Assembly: GCA_003219945.1 (NCBI GenBank) | Contig: QHQV01000090.1 | Location: 1-13,912 of the forward strand | Reading direction: 5' to 3' | Origin: Verrucomicrobiota bacterium | GTDB taxonomy: Bacteria > Verrucomicrobiota > Verrucomicrobiia > Chthoniobacterales > UBA10450 | Length of the DNA stretch: 13,912 bases | Part shown: in pieces, positions 7,164 through 13,912 of the stretch | Layout of the letters: every line of letters begins with the position of its first letter | Position numbering within the stretch: position 1 is the stretch's first letter | The notes under the pieces: generated by a model | Told to the model about the DNA's origin: nothing | Database searches by the model: none | What the model saw: only the letters and a program-made list of their open reading frames with translations | Program-made: the position numbers and the translations under genes

Positions 7164-7898
7164 ATGAACTTTGCCGTCATTCAGTTTCCCGGTTCCAACT
7201 GCGACCAGGATTGTGTTGCAGCGATTAATGGGCTCGACGGATTGAAAGCTCAATACGTCTGGCACAAGGAAACTTCGCTCAATGCTTTCGATGCAATCGT
7301 GCTGCCCGGGGGATTTGCGTACGGCGATTACCTTCGGTGCGGAGCCATCGCTCGTTTTTCGCCGATCATGAACGCAGTAATCAGCGATGCGCGCGCCGGA
7401 AAGCTGGTGCTCGGCACTTGCAACGGATTTCAGGTCTTGTGCGAAGCCGGTCTTTTGCCGGGCGCGCTGGTCCGAAACCGCTCGCTCCGGTTTGTTTGTG
7501 ACATGGTCACTACGCGCGTTGAGGTAGATGATTCTCCATTCACCCACGGCTGTCCGAAAGGAACACTTTTGCGCCTCCCTGTGGCACACGGGGAGGGCTG
7601 TTTTTTTTCTGACCCGAAAACTTTGCGTGATCTGAACGCCAATGAACAATTGGTTTTGCGTTACGCGGACGATCAGGGCTGCATCGTTCCCGAAGCAAAT
7701 CCAAATGGCTCAATCGAAAACATCGCGGGAATTTGTAACCGCGAACGGAATGTTTTCGGTTTGATGCCGCATCCTGATCGCGCCTCGGATGCGGAGCTCG
7801 GCAGCGCAGACGGCGCGAAAATTTTTATCTCGATGATGGAGACGATTCGCGCGACCCGCTCAAGTAACGCAGCCGAACGCATCAACCAGGTGGCGTGA
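7164..7898 (+). CDS. purQ: Phosphoribosylformylglycinamidine synthase, glutaminase subunit PurQ
   Basis: PurQ hydrolyses glutamine and passes ammonia to PurL for FGAM synthesis. It is a class I glutamine amidotransferase of 244 residues, a normal length. It shows FPGSNCDQD near the N-terminus, LPGGFAYGDYLRCGAIA, the nucleophile elbow LGTCNGFQ with Cys86, and PVAHGEG. The catalytic His is His203 in MPHPDRA. The family normally reads HPER there, so the triad Glu is replaced by Asp205. A strong hairpin followed by eight Ts lies inside the gene (7574-7608). The gene follows the Pmp3-like gene by seven bases without an obvious Shine-Dalgarno, so coupling is likely. Identity is secure; the effect of Asp205 is unknown. 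Confidence 0.95.
   Translation: MNFAVIQFPGSNCDQDCVAAINGLDGLKAQYVWHKETSLNAFDAIVLPGGFAYGDYLRCGAIARFSPIMNAVISDARAGKLVLGTCNGFQVLCEAGLLPGALVRNRSLRFVCDMVTTRVEVDDSPFTHGCPKGTLLRLPVAHGEGCFFSDPKTLRDLNANEQLVLRYADDQGCIVPEANPNGSIENIAGICNRERNVFGLMPHPDRASDAELGSADGAKIFISMMETIRATRSSNAAERINQVA
7574..7608 (+). terminator. purQ: Terminator-like hairpin plus T8 inside purQ
   Basis: CCTCCCTGTG (7574-7583) pairs with CACGGGGAGG (7587-7596) as a 10-bp stem (nine Watson-Crick pairs and one T-G wobble) around a GCA loop. GCTG and then eight Ts (7601-7608) follow. This has the form of an intrinsic terminator on the plus strand, but it lies in the coding sequence, partly over the conserved PVAHGEG codons. The stem is seen directly; any terminating or attenuating activity is inferred. 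Confidence 0.35.
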
Positions 7899-8043
7899 CT
7901 CTCGCCATCTCACAGAAATCACGTAACAATCGGCCAGCTTGGCGTTTGGAACATAGGGCTGAGGTGTTGCGATCATTACAGCAGTGTCGCAAAACCGAAC
8001 ATTCATTCCGCTTTCCACGCCGCATCCGCGTCTCGGAGAATAG

Positions 8044-8568
8044 GTGGCATCGCTGTTGCTTACGAAGGAACGCGAAACCAACTCAACTCCTATGCTCCTA
8101 GAAAAAACCTTACACATGAGCCAACCGTTGGCCGAGTGCAAAGCACGCTTGGCCAGTATTCAATCCTATCGACGACAGTTTTTGATGGTGACACGGGCAA
8201 CCGTGACGTCATCCAAGACGGTCGATTTTAGCTTTCGTGGACCGTTCGGTTTCGAGGCGCACACTGTGCTGCTGTCGGTGGACGGCGACTCGCCCAACCA
8301 ATATGCGTTCGAGTCCGTGGGTGGAAACATTTCCCTCATGGGCATCGTTGATTTCGCTGAGATCCGACCGCACTGCACGGAGATCACACTCGCGGTCCAC
8401 TACGAAATCAAAAACAAACTTTTCGCGTGGCTTGATCGCCGTCTGCATTTTGTGGACAGCTTTGTGAACGCCGAACTGCGAAGCATCCGCGCGCATTTCG
8501 AGGGAATCAGGTCAAGCTATCTGGAGCGCCCACGCGCCATGCCCGTGCTCCAGCCGGCTCACGCCTGA
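8044..8568 (+). CDS. SRPBCC-fold (START/polyketide cyclase-like) protein of unknown function
   Basis: A protein of 174 residues from GTG 8044, or 158 from ATG 8092. GGAG at 8035-8038, five bases before the GTG, favours the longer form, but MLLEKTLHMSQPLAEC from ATG 8092 looks like the natural N-terminus of the fold. The predicted order, beta strand, short helices, a run of strands (TVDFSFRGPFGFEAHTVLL, ISLMGIVDFAEI, CTEITLAVHYEI) and a long C-terminal helix (FVDSFVNAELRSIRAHFEGI), fits the helix-grip SRPBCC superfamily, which binds hydrophobic ligands. No catalytic residues are assignable. It lies 145 bases after purQ, so it may have its own promoter, and converges with tyrS. Superfamily assignment is by eye; function is unknown. 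Confidence 0.7.
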   Translation: MASLLLTKERETNSTPMLLEKTLHMSQPLAECKARLASIQSYRRQFLMVTRATVTSSKTVDFSFRGPFGFEAHTVLLSVDGDSPNQYAFESVGGNISLMGIVDFAEIRPHCTEITLAVHYEIKNKLFAWLDRRLHFVDSFVNAELRSIRAHFEGIRSSYLERPRAMPVLQPAHA

Positions 8569-8618
8569 GGAAGCGGCATTTGTTACGGTAGAAATCGTTC
8601 CTGATCGGGAAATTCGGG

Positions 8619-9803
8619 TCACCCGGGCCAGCCTATTCGCACGGCACGTTTACGGTCGAGGCGCAGGATCTGGCTCGGGTGAAGGGCGACTTTCGCCTTG
8701 GGATCGCGAATTTTGATTCCATCAATTTCTACGCTTCCCTGTTTGATCAATCGCGAGACTTCGCTGTGCGATTTTTCTAACTGGAACACTTTGCGATAAA
8801 CGTCCGAGACGACAGTCACGGCCGCGAAGTCTTGTTGTTCACCCGGTGAAAACGTCGGCAGATCGGTGTTCTTCAAGTCACGTTTGCTAAAGCGCGTGTT
8901 CCACTCATCCAGCGTTCTTTTGGCGGCATCCGCGGAGTGGTAAGTCTGCACGATTTCGAACGCGAGCTGCTTCTTGGCCTCTAGCGGATGCATGTCTCGC
9001 CGCGCTGCGCGTCGCAAGAGCAATTGGTAATAGCGCGCCATCAGCTTGTCCGAAATGCTCATCAGTTTCCCGAACATTTCTGAGGGAGACTCGTTGATGG
9101 CGACGTAGTTACCCAAGCTTTTGCTCATTTTTTTGGAGCCATCCAAGCCTTCAAGAATCGGGAGCAGGAAAACGACTTGCTGCGGCATGTCCTCTTCTCG
9201 TTGAAAATCGCGACCGATTAGAATGTTGAAAAGTTGGTCAGTCCCGCCGAGTTCTACGTCGGCTTTCACCATCACCGAATCCCACGCCTGCATGATTGGA
9301 TATTGAACTTCATGGGCGCGGATCGGGTGCTTTTCTTCGATTCGCGCTTTGAAATCTTCGCGTTGCAACAGCTGCTGCAAAGTGACGCGGCTATTCAAAC
9401 GGATGACGTCTTCGAAAGACATGGCACGAAACCAGTCACCGTTGCAGACCGTTTCTGTGCGCTCGGCATCAAGAATCTTAAACGCCTGCTCGCGATAAGT
9501 CGCCGCGTTTGCGATCACTTCCTGATGCGTCAGATGCGGCCGTGTAACGGATCGACCGCTCGGGTCGCCAATCATTCCAGTAAAATCGCCGATAATGAGA
9601 ATCGCCTCGTGGCCGAGGTCCTGAAACTGCCTCAGTTTGCGCAAAACAATCGTGTGCCCAAGGTGAATATCCGATGTCGTCGGGTCCACCCCAAGCTTGA
9701 CGCGCAAGGGTCGGTCCAGCGCAAGCTTCTCGCGCAGTTCGCTTTCATTGATGATCTGCGCGGAGCCTTGTTTCAACAACGCCAGAGCTTCGTCCGGTTG
9801 CAT
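8619..9803 (-). CDS. tyrS: Tyrosyl-tRNA synthetase
   Basis: Attaches tyrosine to tRNA-Tyr in the cytoplasm. The class I signature is present: VDPTTSDIHLGHTIVLRKL holds the HIGH-type motif HLGH (His47, His50), and GSKKMSKSLGNY holds the KMSKS loop (225-229). The tyrosine-binding segment GGTDQLFNILIGRD is also seen. A C-terminal S4 RNA-binding domain (about 325-394) includes SEVSRLIKQGSVEIDGIKI. At 394 residues it is a normal length, and the motif spelling suits the TyrZ-like bacterial group. The start ATG (9801-9803) has no strong Shine-Dalgarno. It lies 43 bases downstream of a secreted-protein gene on the same strand and may share its transcript. Its 3' end converges with the SRPBCC gene; no clear terminator lies between them. 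Confidence 0.96.
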   Translation of the reverse strand: MQPDEALALLKQGSAQIINESELREKLALDRPLRVKLGVDPTTSDIHLGHTIVLRKLRQFQDLGHEAILIIGDFTGMIGDPSGRSVTRPHLTHQEVIANAATYREQAFKILDAERTETVCNGDWFRAMSFEDVIRLNSRVTLQQLLQREDFKARIEEKHPIRAHEVQYPIMQAWDSVMVKADVELGGTDQLFNILIGRDFQREEDMPQQVVFLLPILEGLDGSKKMSKSLGNYVAINESPSEMFGKLMSISDKLMARYYQLLLRRAARRDMHPLEAKKQLAFEIVQTYHSADAAKRTLDEWNTRFSKRDLKNTDLPTFSPGEQQDFAAVTVVSDVYRKVFQLEKSHSEVSRLIKQGSVEIDGIKIRDPKAKVALHPSQILRLDRKRAVRIGWPG

Positions 9804-9846
9804 GATCCGGTCACAGAATAGCGCACCCGCCTCAGCCGGACGAGCG

Positions 9847-10352
9847 CTACTTGTTTTTGTTCAACAACTCGCGCACCTGCTCGATCGTGAGCGGCTCGTT
9901 GTGTCTGTTGAGCGACTTCTGATTTGTGCCTTCGTTCAGAAAGGGCCGGTTACCGGCATACGCACGAGAGGCGACCTTTTTCCCGGGCTGAGGTGCGTCA
10001 CGAACACCATGGGCAGTCTGACTTCCCCAGGTAGCCTTGGAATTTGGAAATGTTTGCTGTGACGAAACCTCGAAGGCGGTACGTCCGCCGCGGTAGGTCT
10101 GAGAATAAAACGGCGTGGTGGAGAAGTCTCGTGTTCCAGAATAATTTTTAGAGCGCGTTTGTTGATGGACACCGAACCGTCTCCACTAAATTTCTTGTTT
10201 TGCGCATCGTTCTGCAGCGTCATATCCGGCTTGAGAAGCCGATCGAGCAGTTTTTTCTCCTGGTCCTGAGCGCGTAGTACGCAGCACAACGCAGCTGTTA
10301 CCACGAACCAGACTGCAAACGTTGTCCGCACGACGAGAGGCTGCCGGAACAA
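9847..10352 (-). pseudogene. Small secreted protein of unknown function, frameshifted
   Basis: On the minus strand a signal-peptide protein starts at TTG 10352 (or GTG 10331). It has a hydrophobic core, FAVWFVVTAALCCVL, a likely cleavage after LRA, and a mature part beginning QDQEKKLLDRLLKPDMTLQN. This frame is sensible to NKRALK, then turns to nonsense. From the A-run at 10145-10149 (seen as Ts on plus) another frame continues as NYSGTRDFSTTPFYSQTYRGG, with SSQQTFPNSKATWGSQTAHG later, and ends EPLTIEQVRELLNKNK at a stop (9847-9849). Six As instead of five would restore a protein of about 168 residues. I recall similar hypotheticals in Verrucomicrobiota, unverified. Function is unknown. It lies 43 bases upstream of tyrS and diverges from the dodecin gene. 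Confidence 0.72.
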
Positions 10353-10459
10353 GTGTTGGTGTGTAAAGCAAATTCCCTTTTAAGTGATTGGCGCGTCCAG
10401 TTCGCCGTGATGGGAGGGTTTTTATTGTTTTCGCGGCTAGAGCGGCAGACAATGCGCGC

Positions 10460-10669
10460 ATGGCTGAACACGTTTACAAGAAGATTGAGATTGTTGGCTC
10501 ATCGCCAAACGGAATGGAGGAGGCGGTCCATAATGCCCTGTCGCGTGCGAGCAAGACGATTCGCAACATGCGGTGGTTCGAGGTAACCGAGACCCGCGGT
10601 TATATCGACGAGGGCAAAATCGAGCACTGGCAGGTGACTCTAAAGATCGGGTTTACGCTTGAAGAGTAA
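10460..10669 (+). CDS. Dodecin (flavin-binding dodecamer)
   Basis: Dodecins assemble into hollow 12-mers that bind flavins such as riboflavin, FMN or lumichrome, and act as flavin buffers in the cytoplasm. The protein has 69 residues, the expected size. It shows [14 protein letters not shown] at the N-terminus, the helix [18 protein letters not shown], the flavin-stacking tryptophan in RWFEV (Trp38) and the C-terminal strand [14 protein letters not shown], whose Gln is the usual flavin contact. ATG 10460 gives the family's natural start (MAEHVYKK); the frame is open further upstream but has no family content there. The gene diverges from the secreted-protein gene across a 107-base spacer that must hold promoters for both; I could not define them. 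Confidence 0.93.
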   Translation: MAEHVYKKIEIVGSSPNGMEEAVHNALSRASKTIRNMRWFEVTETRGYIDEGKIEHWQVTLKIGFTLEE

Positions 10670-10715
10670 TATCCCAAGCCTCGCTTGCCCGCTCAGCGAT
10701 TCAACCGCTTCAACT

Positions 10716-11009
10716 CTAGCGCTGCAGCGCTTCCCGTTCCTGCGCGGACCGGTACAATTTGGCAGCACCGTAAATCAAGATCGCAGGCTTTAGTGCCATA
10801 AAGAGCAGACGAAGCAATCCGGCAAGCACTCGACCCAACGGCAGGCGATTCAACACGTATCCAATCGCAAATGCATAAAAGAGAGACTGTGTCGGCTTTT
10901 CGCGCACGTACTCACCGGTTTCATTCATCGCCGTTTCGACTCGGTCTTTCACCCACTGCATTCCGCGTTCGGGAAACTCAGCAACGGTTTCAGGAGATAT
11001 CTGATCCAT
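10716..11009 (-). CDS. Small membrane protein of unknown family
   Basis: A protein of 97 residues from ATG 11009. A GTG at 11060 would give 114 residues with a four-base overlap of the methyltransferase stop, and an ATG at 11027 is also possible. The N-terminal half is amphipathic and charged (PETVAEFPERGMQWVKDRVE, then REKPTQS). The C-terminal half is hydrophobic, SLFYAFAIGYVLNRLPLG and LRLLFMALKPAILIYGAAKLY, suggesting two membrane segments with a charged end. The layout recalls DUF883/YqjD-type proteins, with a REKP-like turn before the helix, but this is weak. It directly follows the methyltransferase gene and is probably co-transcribed. Its stop overlaps a 14-base palindrome. Confidence 0.6.
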   Translation of the reverse strand: MDQISPETVAEFPERGMQWVKDRVETAMNETGEYVREKPTQSLFYAFAIGYVLNRLPLGRVLAGLLRLLFMALKPAILIYGAAKLYRSAQEREALQR

Positions 11010-11056
11010 GACGCTAATGATTCGCATTTTGAAGCCATCTTGCGCGCATTGAATTA

Positions 11057-11968
11057 TCACCGCAAAGCAAGCCAGAGCGAGCTTGCGCCGGTGCGAGGTG
11101 GGAAATCAGCCAGCGGCAATGGCCGGTGAAATGCCGCGGCTCGACGCGTTTCTTTCAGACAGTAGCGGGCCATCACTTTCAGCGCGCGCTCGCCTAATGC
11201 AGAACAATTCGTCGAGACGAGAACGTGCGCGTCCCGCTTCGCCACTGCAAGGGCGCTAATGAGCAAACCTTCGAAATCGTCTTGCACACGAAACGTTTTT
11301 CCTTCTGGAGAACGCGAAAAAGTCGGTGGGTCGAGGATGATGCTATCGAATTTTTCACCTTTCCGGGCGAGGCGCGGCAGGACGGATCGCACGTCGTCCG
11401 TGATAAAGCGGTGATCGATCGTTGACAGGTTGTTCAGCGCAAAATTCTCGCGTCCACGGGTGAGATATTTTTTGGAAAGGTCGATGTTGAGAGTGCCCGC
11501 TCCGTTACATGCCGCGTACACGGAAAAGGAACAAGTGTAAGCAAAACAATTCAGCAATCGCTTTGGCGCGATATAACGCACATACCGGCGATTCTCCCGC
11601 TGGTCCAAAAACAAACCCGGCGAATAGCCTGTGCCGAAGTCTATGCCGAACTGCAGATACCACTCGGTGGCGACGGTCTGTAAACTCTCGCTGGGATCGC
11701 CAATGACCAGGGCCGGTGATTCGCGACGTTCACTTTTTGTCGGAATCAATCGCGCAAAGACGCGTCGCACCTGGAAGCCGACCGAATCGGCCCAGGTTTG
11801 GAGCTCTTCCAGCAGCCGTTCGCGGGCTAACAGTCTTTTGAACGAGATCAGGACGTCGCTGCCGAAGCGTTCGACCCACCCATCCTCAATAGTGCAAAGC
11901 CGGTGCGCGTCTGTACCCTCCGCTTGGAAATCGCGGAGCAAGCGTGGATCAATCCATCCCGTAATCAT
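11057..11968 (-). CDS. Class I SAM-dependent methyltransferase, RlmI/RlmK-like
   Basis: Resembles the 23S rRNA methyltransferases of the RlmI/RlmK type. The segment GYSPGLFLDQRENRRYVR leads into motif I (LLNCFAYTCSFSVYAAC) and the acidic SAM-ribose residue in NIDLSKK. Motif IV is DPPTFSRS (Asp213 onwards) and motif VI is STNCSALGE, with Cys255 in the place of the RlmI cysteine. The protein has 303 residues from ATG 11968, about 90 shorter than E. coli RlmI, because no PUA domain is seen; the N-terminal 100 residues are poorly conserved. A TTG at 11986 would add six residues. The probable target is rRNA, but site and base cannot be stated. It is divergent from thrB and overlaps the small membrane gene downstream. 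Confidence 0.82.
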   Translation of the reverse strand: MITGWIDPRLLRDFQAEGTDAHRLCTIEDGWVERFGSDVLISFKRLLARERLLEELQTWADSVGFQVRRVFARLIPTKSERRESPALVIGDPSESLQTVATEWYLQFGIDFGTGYSPGLFLDQRENRRYVRYIAPKRLLNCFAYTCSFSVYAACNGAGTLNIDLSKKYLTRGRENFALNNLSTIDHRFITDDVRSVLPRLARKGEKFDSIILDPPTFSRSPEGKTFRVQDDFEGLLISALAVAKRDAHVLVSTNCSALGERALKVMARYCLKETRRAAAFHRPLPLADFPPRTGASSLWLALR

Positions 11969-12023
11969 TTTGTGTCTGTGCTCCAACGGGATATTTCGAA
12001 ATAAGTATGGCGCAACGGATGGG

Positions 12024-12051
12024 TTGCCGGGAAACGCGGCGTTGCTACACT
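12024..12051 (+). promoter_or_regulatory. Possible sigma-70-type promoter for thrB-lpxK
   Basis: TTGCCG (12024-12029), a 16-base spacer and TACACT (12046-12051), preceded by TGC to give an extended -10 form. Each hexamer matches four of six consensus bases. It lies in the divergent spacer about 55 bases before ATG 12106, a sensible place. It is a sequence-form guess only. Confidence 0.3.
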
Positions 12052-12105
12052 GCCGCGATCACGTTCGCGCCGTCGAATCAACGGCCGCGTGTCGGCGGCG
12101 TAACT

Positions 12106-13020
12106 ATGCAACAAGTCACCGTTCGTGTTCCCGCGAGCACTTCCAATCTCGGTCCTGGCTACGATTGTCTGGGCGTTGCGCTCCGACTTTATAACAGCGT
12201 CACGGTCGGCTGCGGCAAGGCGCGCCGACGTTCTCATTCACGAATTGTGTCCGATGCGGCAGAAAGATTTTTCAAGCAAACGCGGCGCCGTGCGTTCTCG
12301 TTTTCGTGTTCAATTGTGGAACAGGTTCCGCGGTGTCGCGGCTTGGGCAGCAGTGCAACGGTTCGCCTCGGCATCCTGCTTGGGCTGAACCACCTCAGTG
12401 GTAAGCCCCTCCATCGATTAACGATGTTCCGATTATGCGCCGAGCTGGAAGGACATCCTGATAACGCTGCACCGGCCACCTTCGGCGGCTTCACCGTGGT
12501 GCAGAGTAGCGCGAGCGTCTCGCTTGCGCCGGGCAACCGGAAGACATGCGCTGCCGTGCAGCGTTTCGACGTGGCGTCGCGCTTATATTTCATTCTCCTC
12601 GTCCCCGACCTCCAAATCGAAACCGCACGCGCCCGAAGAATTTTACCTTCAAAAATCCCGCGCGTTGCTGCGGTAGAAAACTGTGCGAATGCGTGTGCGC
12701 TCACCGCAGCGTTTGCATCGCGGGATTACGAAAAAATGCGTGGCAGTTTTTTCGACAACCTTCATCAGCCATTTCGCACGGAACTGATTCAGTTTCTCCC
12801 GCGTGTGATTGAGGCCGCTGAGCGAGCCGGCGCGCTCGGCGCGTTTCTTAGCGGAAGCGGATCCGCGATAGGGTCTATTACGGTCAAAGCGCCCGAAAAA
12901 ATCGCAACTGCCATGGCGCGCGCTGCGTCCGTGCCCGCTCATACAATTATCACACACGCTGACAACCGCGGCGCGCAGGTGTTGCCCATCCGCCGTCGAC
13001 CGTGTGGAATCGACCATTAA
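12106..13020 (+). CDS. thrB: Homoserine kinase
   Basis: Phosphorylates homoserine with ATP to O-phosphohomoserine, the step before threonine synthase. It is a GHMP kinase of 304 residues, the normal length. Motif 1 is VPASTSNLGPGYDCLGVAL (about 8-26), motif 2 is GLGSSAT (79-85, the ATP phosphate loop), and motif 3 is AFLSGSGSA (246-254). ELEGHPDNAAPATFGG is also typical of ThrB. The open frame continues upstream to 12007, but MAQRMGCRETRR and what follows is not family sequence; ATG 12106 (MQQVTVRVPAS) is the natural start, though its Shine-Dalgarno is weak. Its stop is one base from the lpxK start, so the two are an operon although their pathways are unrelated. No thrA or thrC is in view. 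Confidence 0.93.
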   Translation: MQQVTVRVPASTSNLGPGYDCLGVALRLYNSVTVGCGKARRRSHSRIVSDAAERFFKQTRRRAFSFSCSIVEQVPRCRGLGSSATVRLGILLGLNHLSGKPLHRLTMFRLCAELEGHPDNAAPATFGGFTVVQSSASVSLAPGNRKTCAAVQRFDVASRLYFILLVPDLQIETARARRILPSKIPRVAAVENCANACALTAAFASRDYEKMRGSFFDNLHQPFRTELIQFLPRVIEAAERAGALGAFLSGSGSAIGSITVKAPEKIATAMARAASVPAHTIITHADNRGAQVLPIRRRPCGIDH

Positions 13021-13021
13021 G

Positions 13022-13912
13022 ATGGGACGCCGACTTGAACAGTTAGAAGAATTCGGGATCGACGTCGTCCTCGAACGACGTCATGGCGTTCGCGCTTCCA
13101 TCCTGCGCGGTATCCTTTACGCGCTTTCATTCGTTTACGACTGGCTGGTGCAACTCCGGCTTTATTTCTATCGCAAAAGAGTTTTCCGCGAACGCACGCT
13201 GGGATGTCTCGTGATCAGCATCGGCAATCTTACTGTCGGTGGAACGGGTAAAACGCCGATTGTTGAGAAGTTTGCCCGCGCTCTGCAGGCGGGAGGACGG
13301 CGAGTGGCGATTCTTAGCCGCGGTTACAAAAGCGTTCCGCGAAGACGCGATTGGCGGAGCCGGTTCCGTGGAGATTCCGAGCCTCCACGAATCGTTTCCG
13401 ATGGAAAATCCCTGCTGCTCGATTCGCTAATGGCCGGGGATGAGCCTTACATGCTCGCCCACAACTTAAAAGACGTAATCGTGCTGGTGGACAAGGACCG
13501 GGTCAAAAGCGGCCGGTTCGCCATTGATAAATGGCAGGTCGACACACTGCTGCTCGACGACGGATTTCAATATCTCCATTTAAAACATCGGCTGGATATG
13601 GTGCTCGTGGATCGACAAGCACCTTTTGGAAACGAATTCCTGCTTCCCCGGGGTACGTTGCGCGAGGGGCCGCGCAATCTGCGGCGCGCCAGCTACATCT
13701 TTATTACCAAGAATACGGGCGACGCTAATTTCGAGTTGATGCGACGAATCCGGCGTTACAATCGCACGGCGGAAGTTATCGAATGCGCGCACAAACCGCT
13801 TTACTTGCAGAATGTTTTTACGGGCGAACAATTGCCGCTTGAGGCTTTGCGCGACGCGTTCATTGGTTCGCTGTGCGCAATTGCAGCCCCTGAAAGTTTT
13901 GAAGGCGCGCTT
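13022..13912 (+). CDS. lpxK: Tetraacyldisaccharide 4'-kinase LpxK, 3'-truncated by the window edge
   Basis: LpxK phosphorylates the 4' position of the lipid A disaccharide precursor at the inner membrane, giving lipid IVA. The frame is open for 297 codons from ATG 13022 to the last base, with no stop. An N-terminal membrane helix (about residues 28-53, [19 protein letters not shown]) precedes [15 protein letters not shown], whose Walker A loop is GGTGKT (73-78, Lys77). [29 protein letters not shown] and [17 protein letters not shown] all match the family. [18 protein letters not shown] is also typical. It follows thrB by one base, implying coupling. Its presence indicates an LPS-type outer membrane. 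A short inverted repeat near 13061-13082 is inside the coding sequence and probably incidental. Confidence 0.95.
   Translation, partial: MGRRLEQLEEFGIDVVLERRHGVRASILRGILYALSFVYDWLVQLRLYFYRKRVFRERTLGCLVISIGNLTVGGTGKTPIVEKFARALQAGGRRVAILSRGYKSVPRRRDWRSRFRGDSEPPRIVSDGKSLLLDSLMAGDEPYMLAHNLKDVIVLVDKDRVKSGRFAIDKWQVDTLLLDDGFQYLHLKHRLDMVLVDRQAPFGNEFLLPRGTLREGPRNLRRASYIFITKNTGDANFELMRRIRRYNRTAEVIECAHKPLYLQNVFTGEQLPLEALRDAFIGSLCAIAAPESFEGAL

Noticed and set aside
7095..7649. Minus-strand open frame of 184 codons opposite purQ
   Set aside because: purQ motifs on the plus strand are unambiguous; this frame has none.
7860..8141. Open frames on both strands in the purQ to SRPBCC spacer
   Set aside because: No recognisable protein features; they extend into neighbouring genes in the wrong frame.
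8300..8320. GTTCGAGTCC, resembling a tRNA T-loop
   Set aside because: It lies in the SRPBCC coding frame with no acceptor or anticodon stems around it.
10718..10731. Perfect 14-base palindrome AGCGCTGCAGCGCT at the end of the small membrane gene
   Set aside because: Built from a short GC repeat over the last codons; no T-run and no partner copy, so no function can be supported.
11631..12194. Plus-strand open frame of 187 codons opposite the methyltransferase
   Set aside because: The methyltransferase motifs on the minus strand explain the region; this frame ends inside thrB out of frame.
13061..13082. Inverted repeat GACGTCGT / ACGACGTC near the lpxK start
   Set aside because: It is an 8-bp stem fully inside coding sequence with no associated signal; probably chance.

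Overview
The window is ordinary bacterial chromosome, about 13.9 kb and densely packed with genes. It is probably from a Gram-negative soil bacterium of the Verrucomicrobiota (Chthoniobacterales or Udaeobacter-like). That placement is an inference. It rests on LpxK (lipid A synthesis, hence an outer membrane), the short EF-Ts, the style of the proteins, a small secreted protein next to tyrS that resembles verrucomicrobial hypotheticals I remember, and short palindromic elements of a kind I associate with those genomes. No phage, transposase, CRISPR array, rRNA or tRNA was found.

Layout. Left, plus strand: the end of rpsB (start cut by the window edge), tsf, then a two-domain LigD-type ATP-dependent DNA ligase (3'-phosphoesterase plus ligase, no polymerase). 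A palindromic element lies in frame between the two ligase domains, and a second palindrome separates tsf from ligD. Next comes a carbohydrate pair: a family-4 glycosyltransferase broken by a one-base frameshift, overlapping a glycogen-debranching-enzyme-like protein. It is followed by purS, a tiny YqaE/Pmp3 membrane protein and purQ, which are tightly coupled, and then by a lone SRPBCC-fold protein.

Centre, minus strand: tyrS and, upstream of it, a small secreted protein that is also frameshifted. That gene diverges from a plus-strand dodecin. A small membrane protein and an RlmI-like methyltransferase follow on the minus strand, overlapping each other. Right, plus strand: thrB (homoserine kinase) and lpxK, one base apart; lpxK runs off the end of the window without a stop codon.

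How the genes work together. Most are housekeeping: translation (rpsB, tsf, tyrS, methyltransferase), purine synthesis (purS and purQ are two of the three FGAM synthetase subunits), threonine synthesis and lipid A. LigD acts in end joining or repair. The glycosyltransferase and debranching-like enzyme are probably a glucan or oligosaccharide module. I see no convincing new defence or biosynthetic system. The items most worth checking are the in-frame palindrome in ligD, the Pmp3 gene wedged between purS and purQ, a terminator-like hairpin inside purQ, the Glu-to-Asp change in the PurQ triad, and two single-base frameshifts that may be assembly errors.
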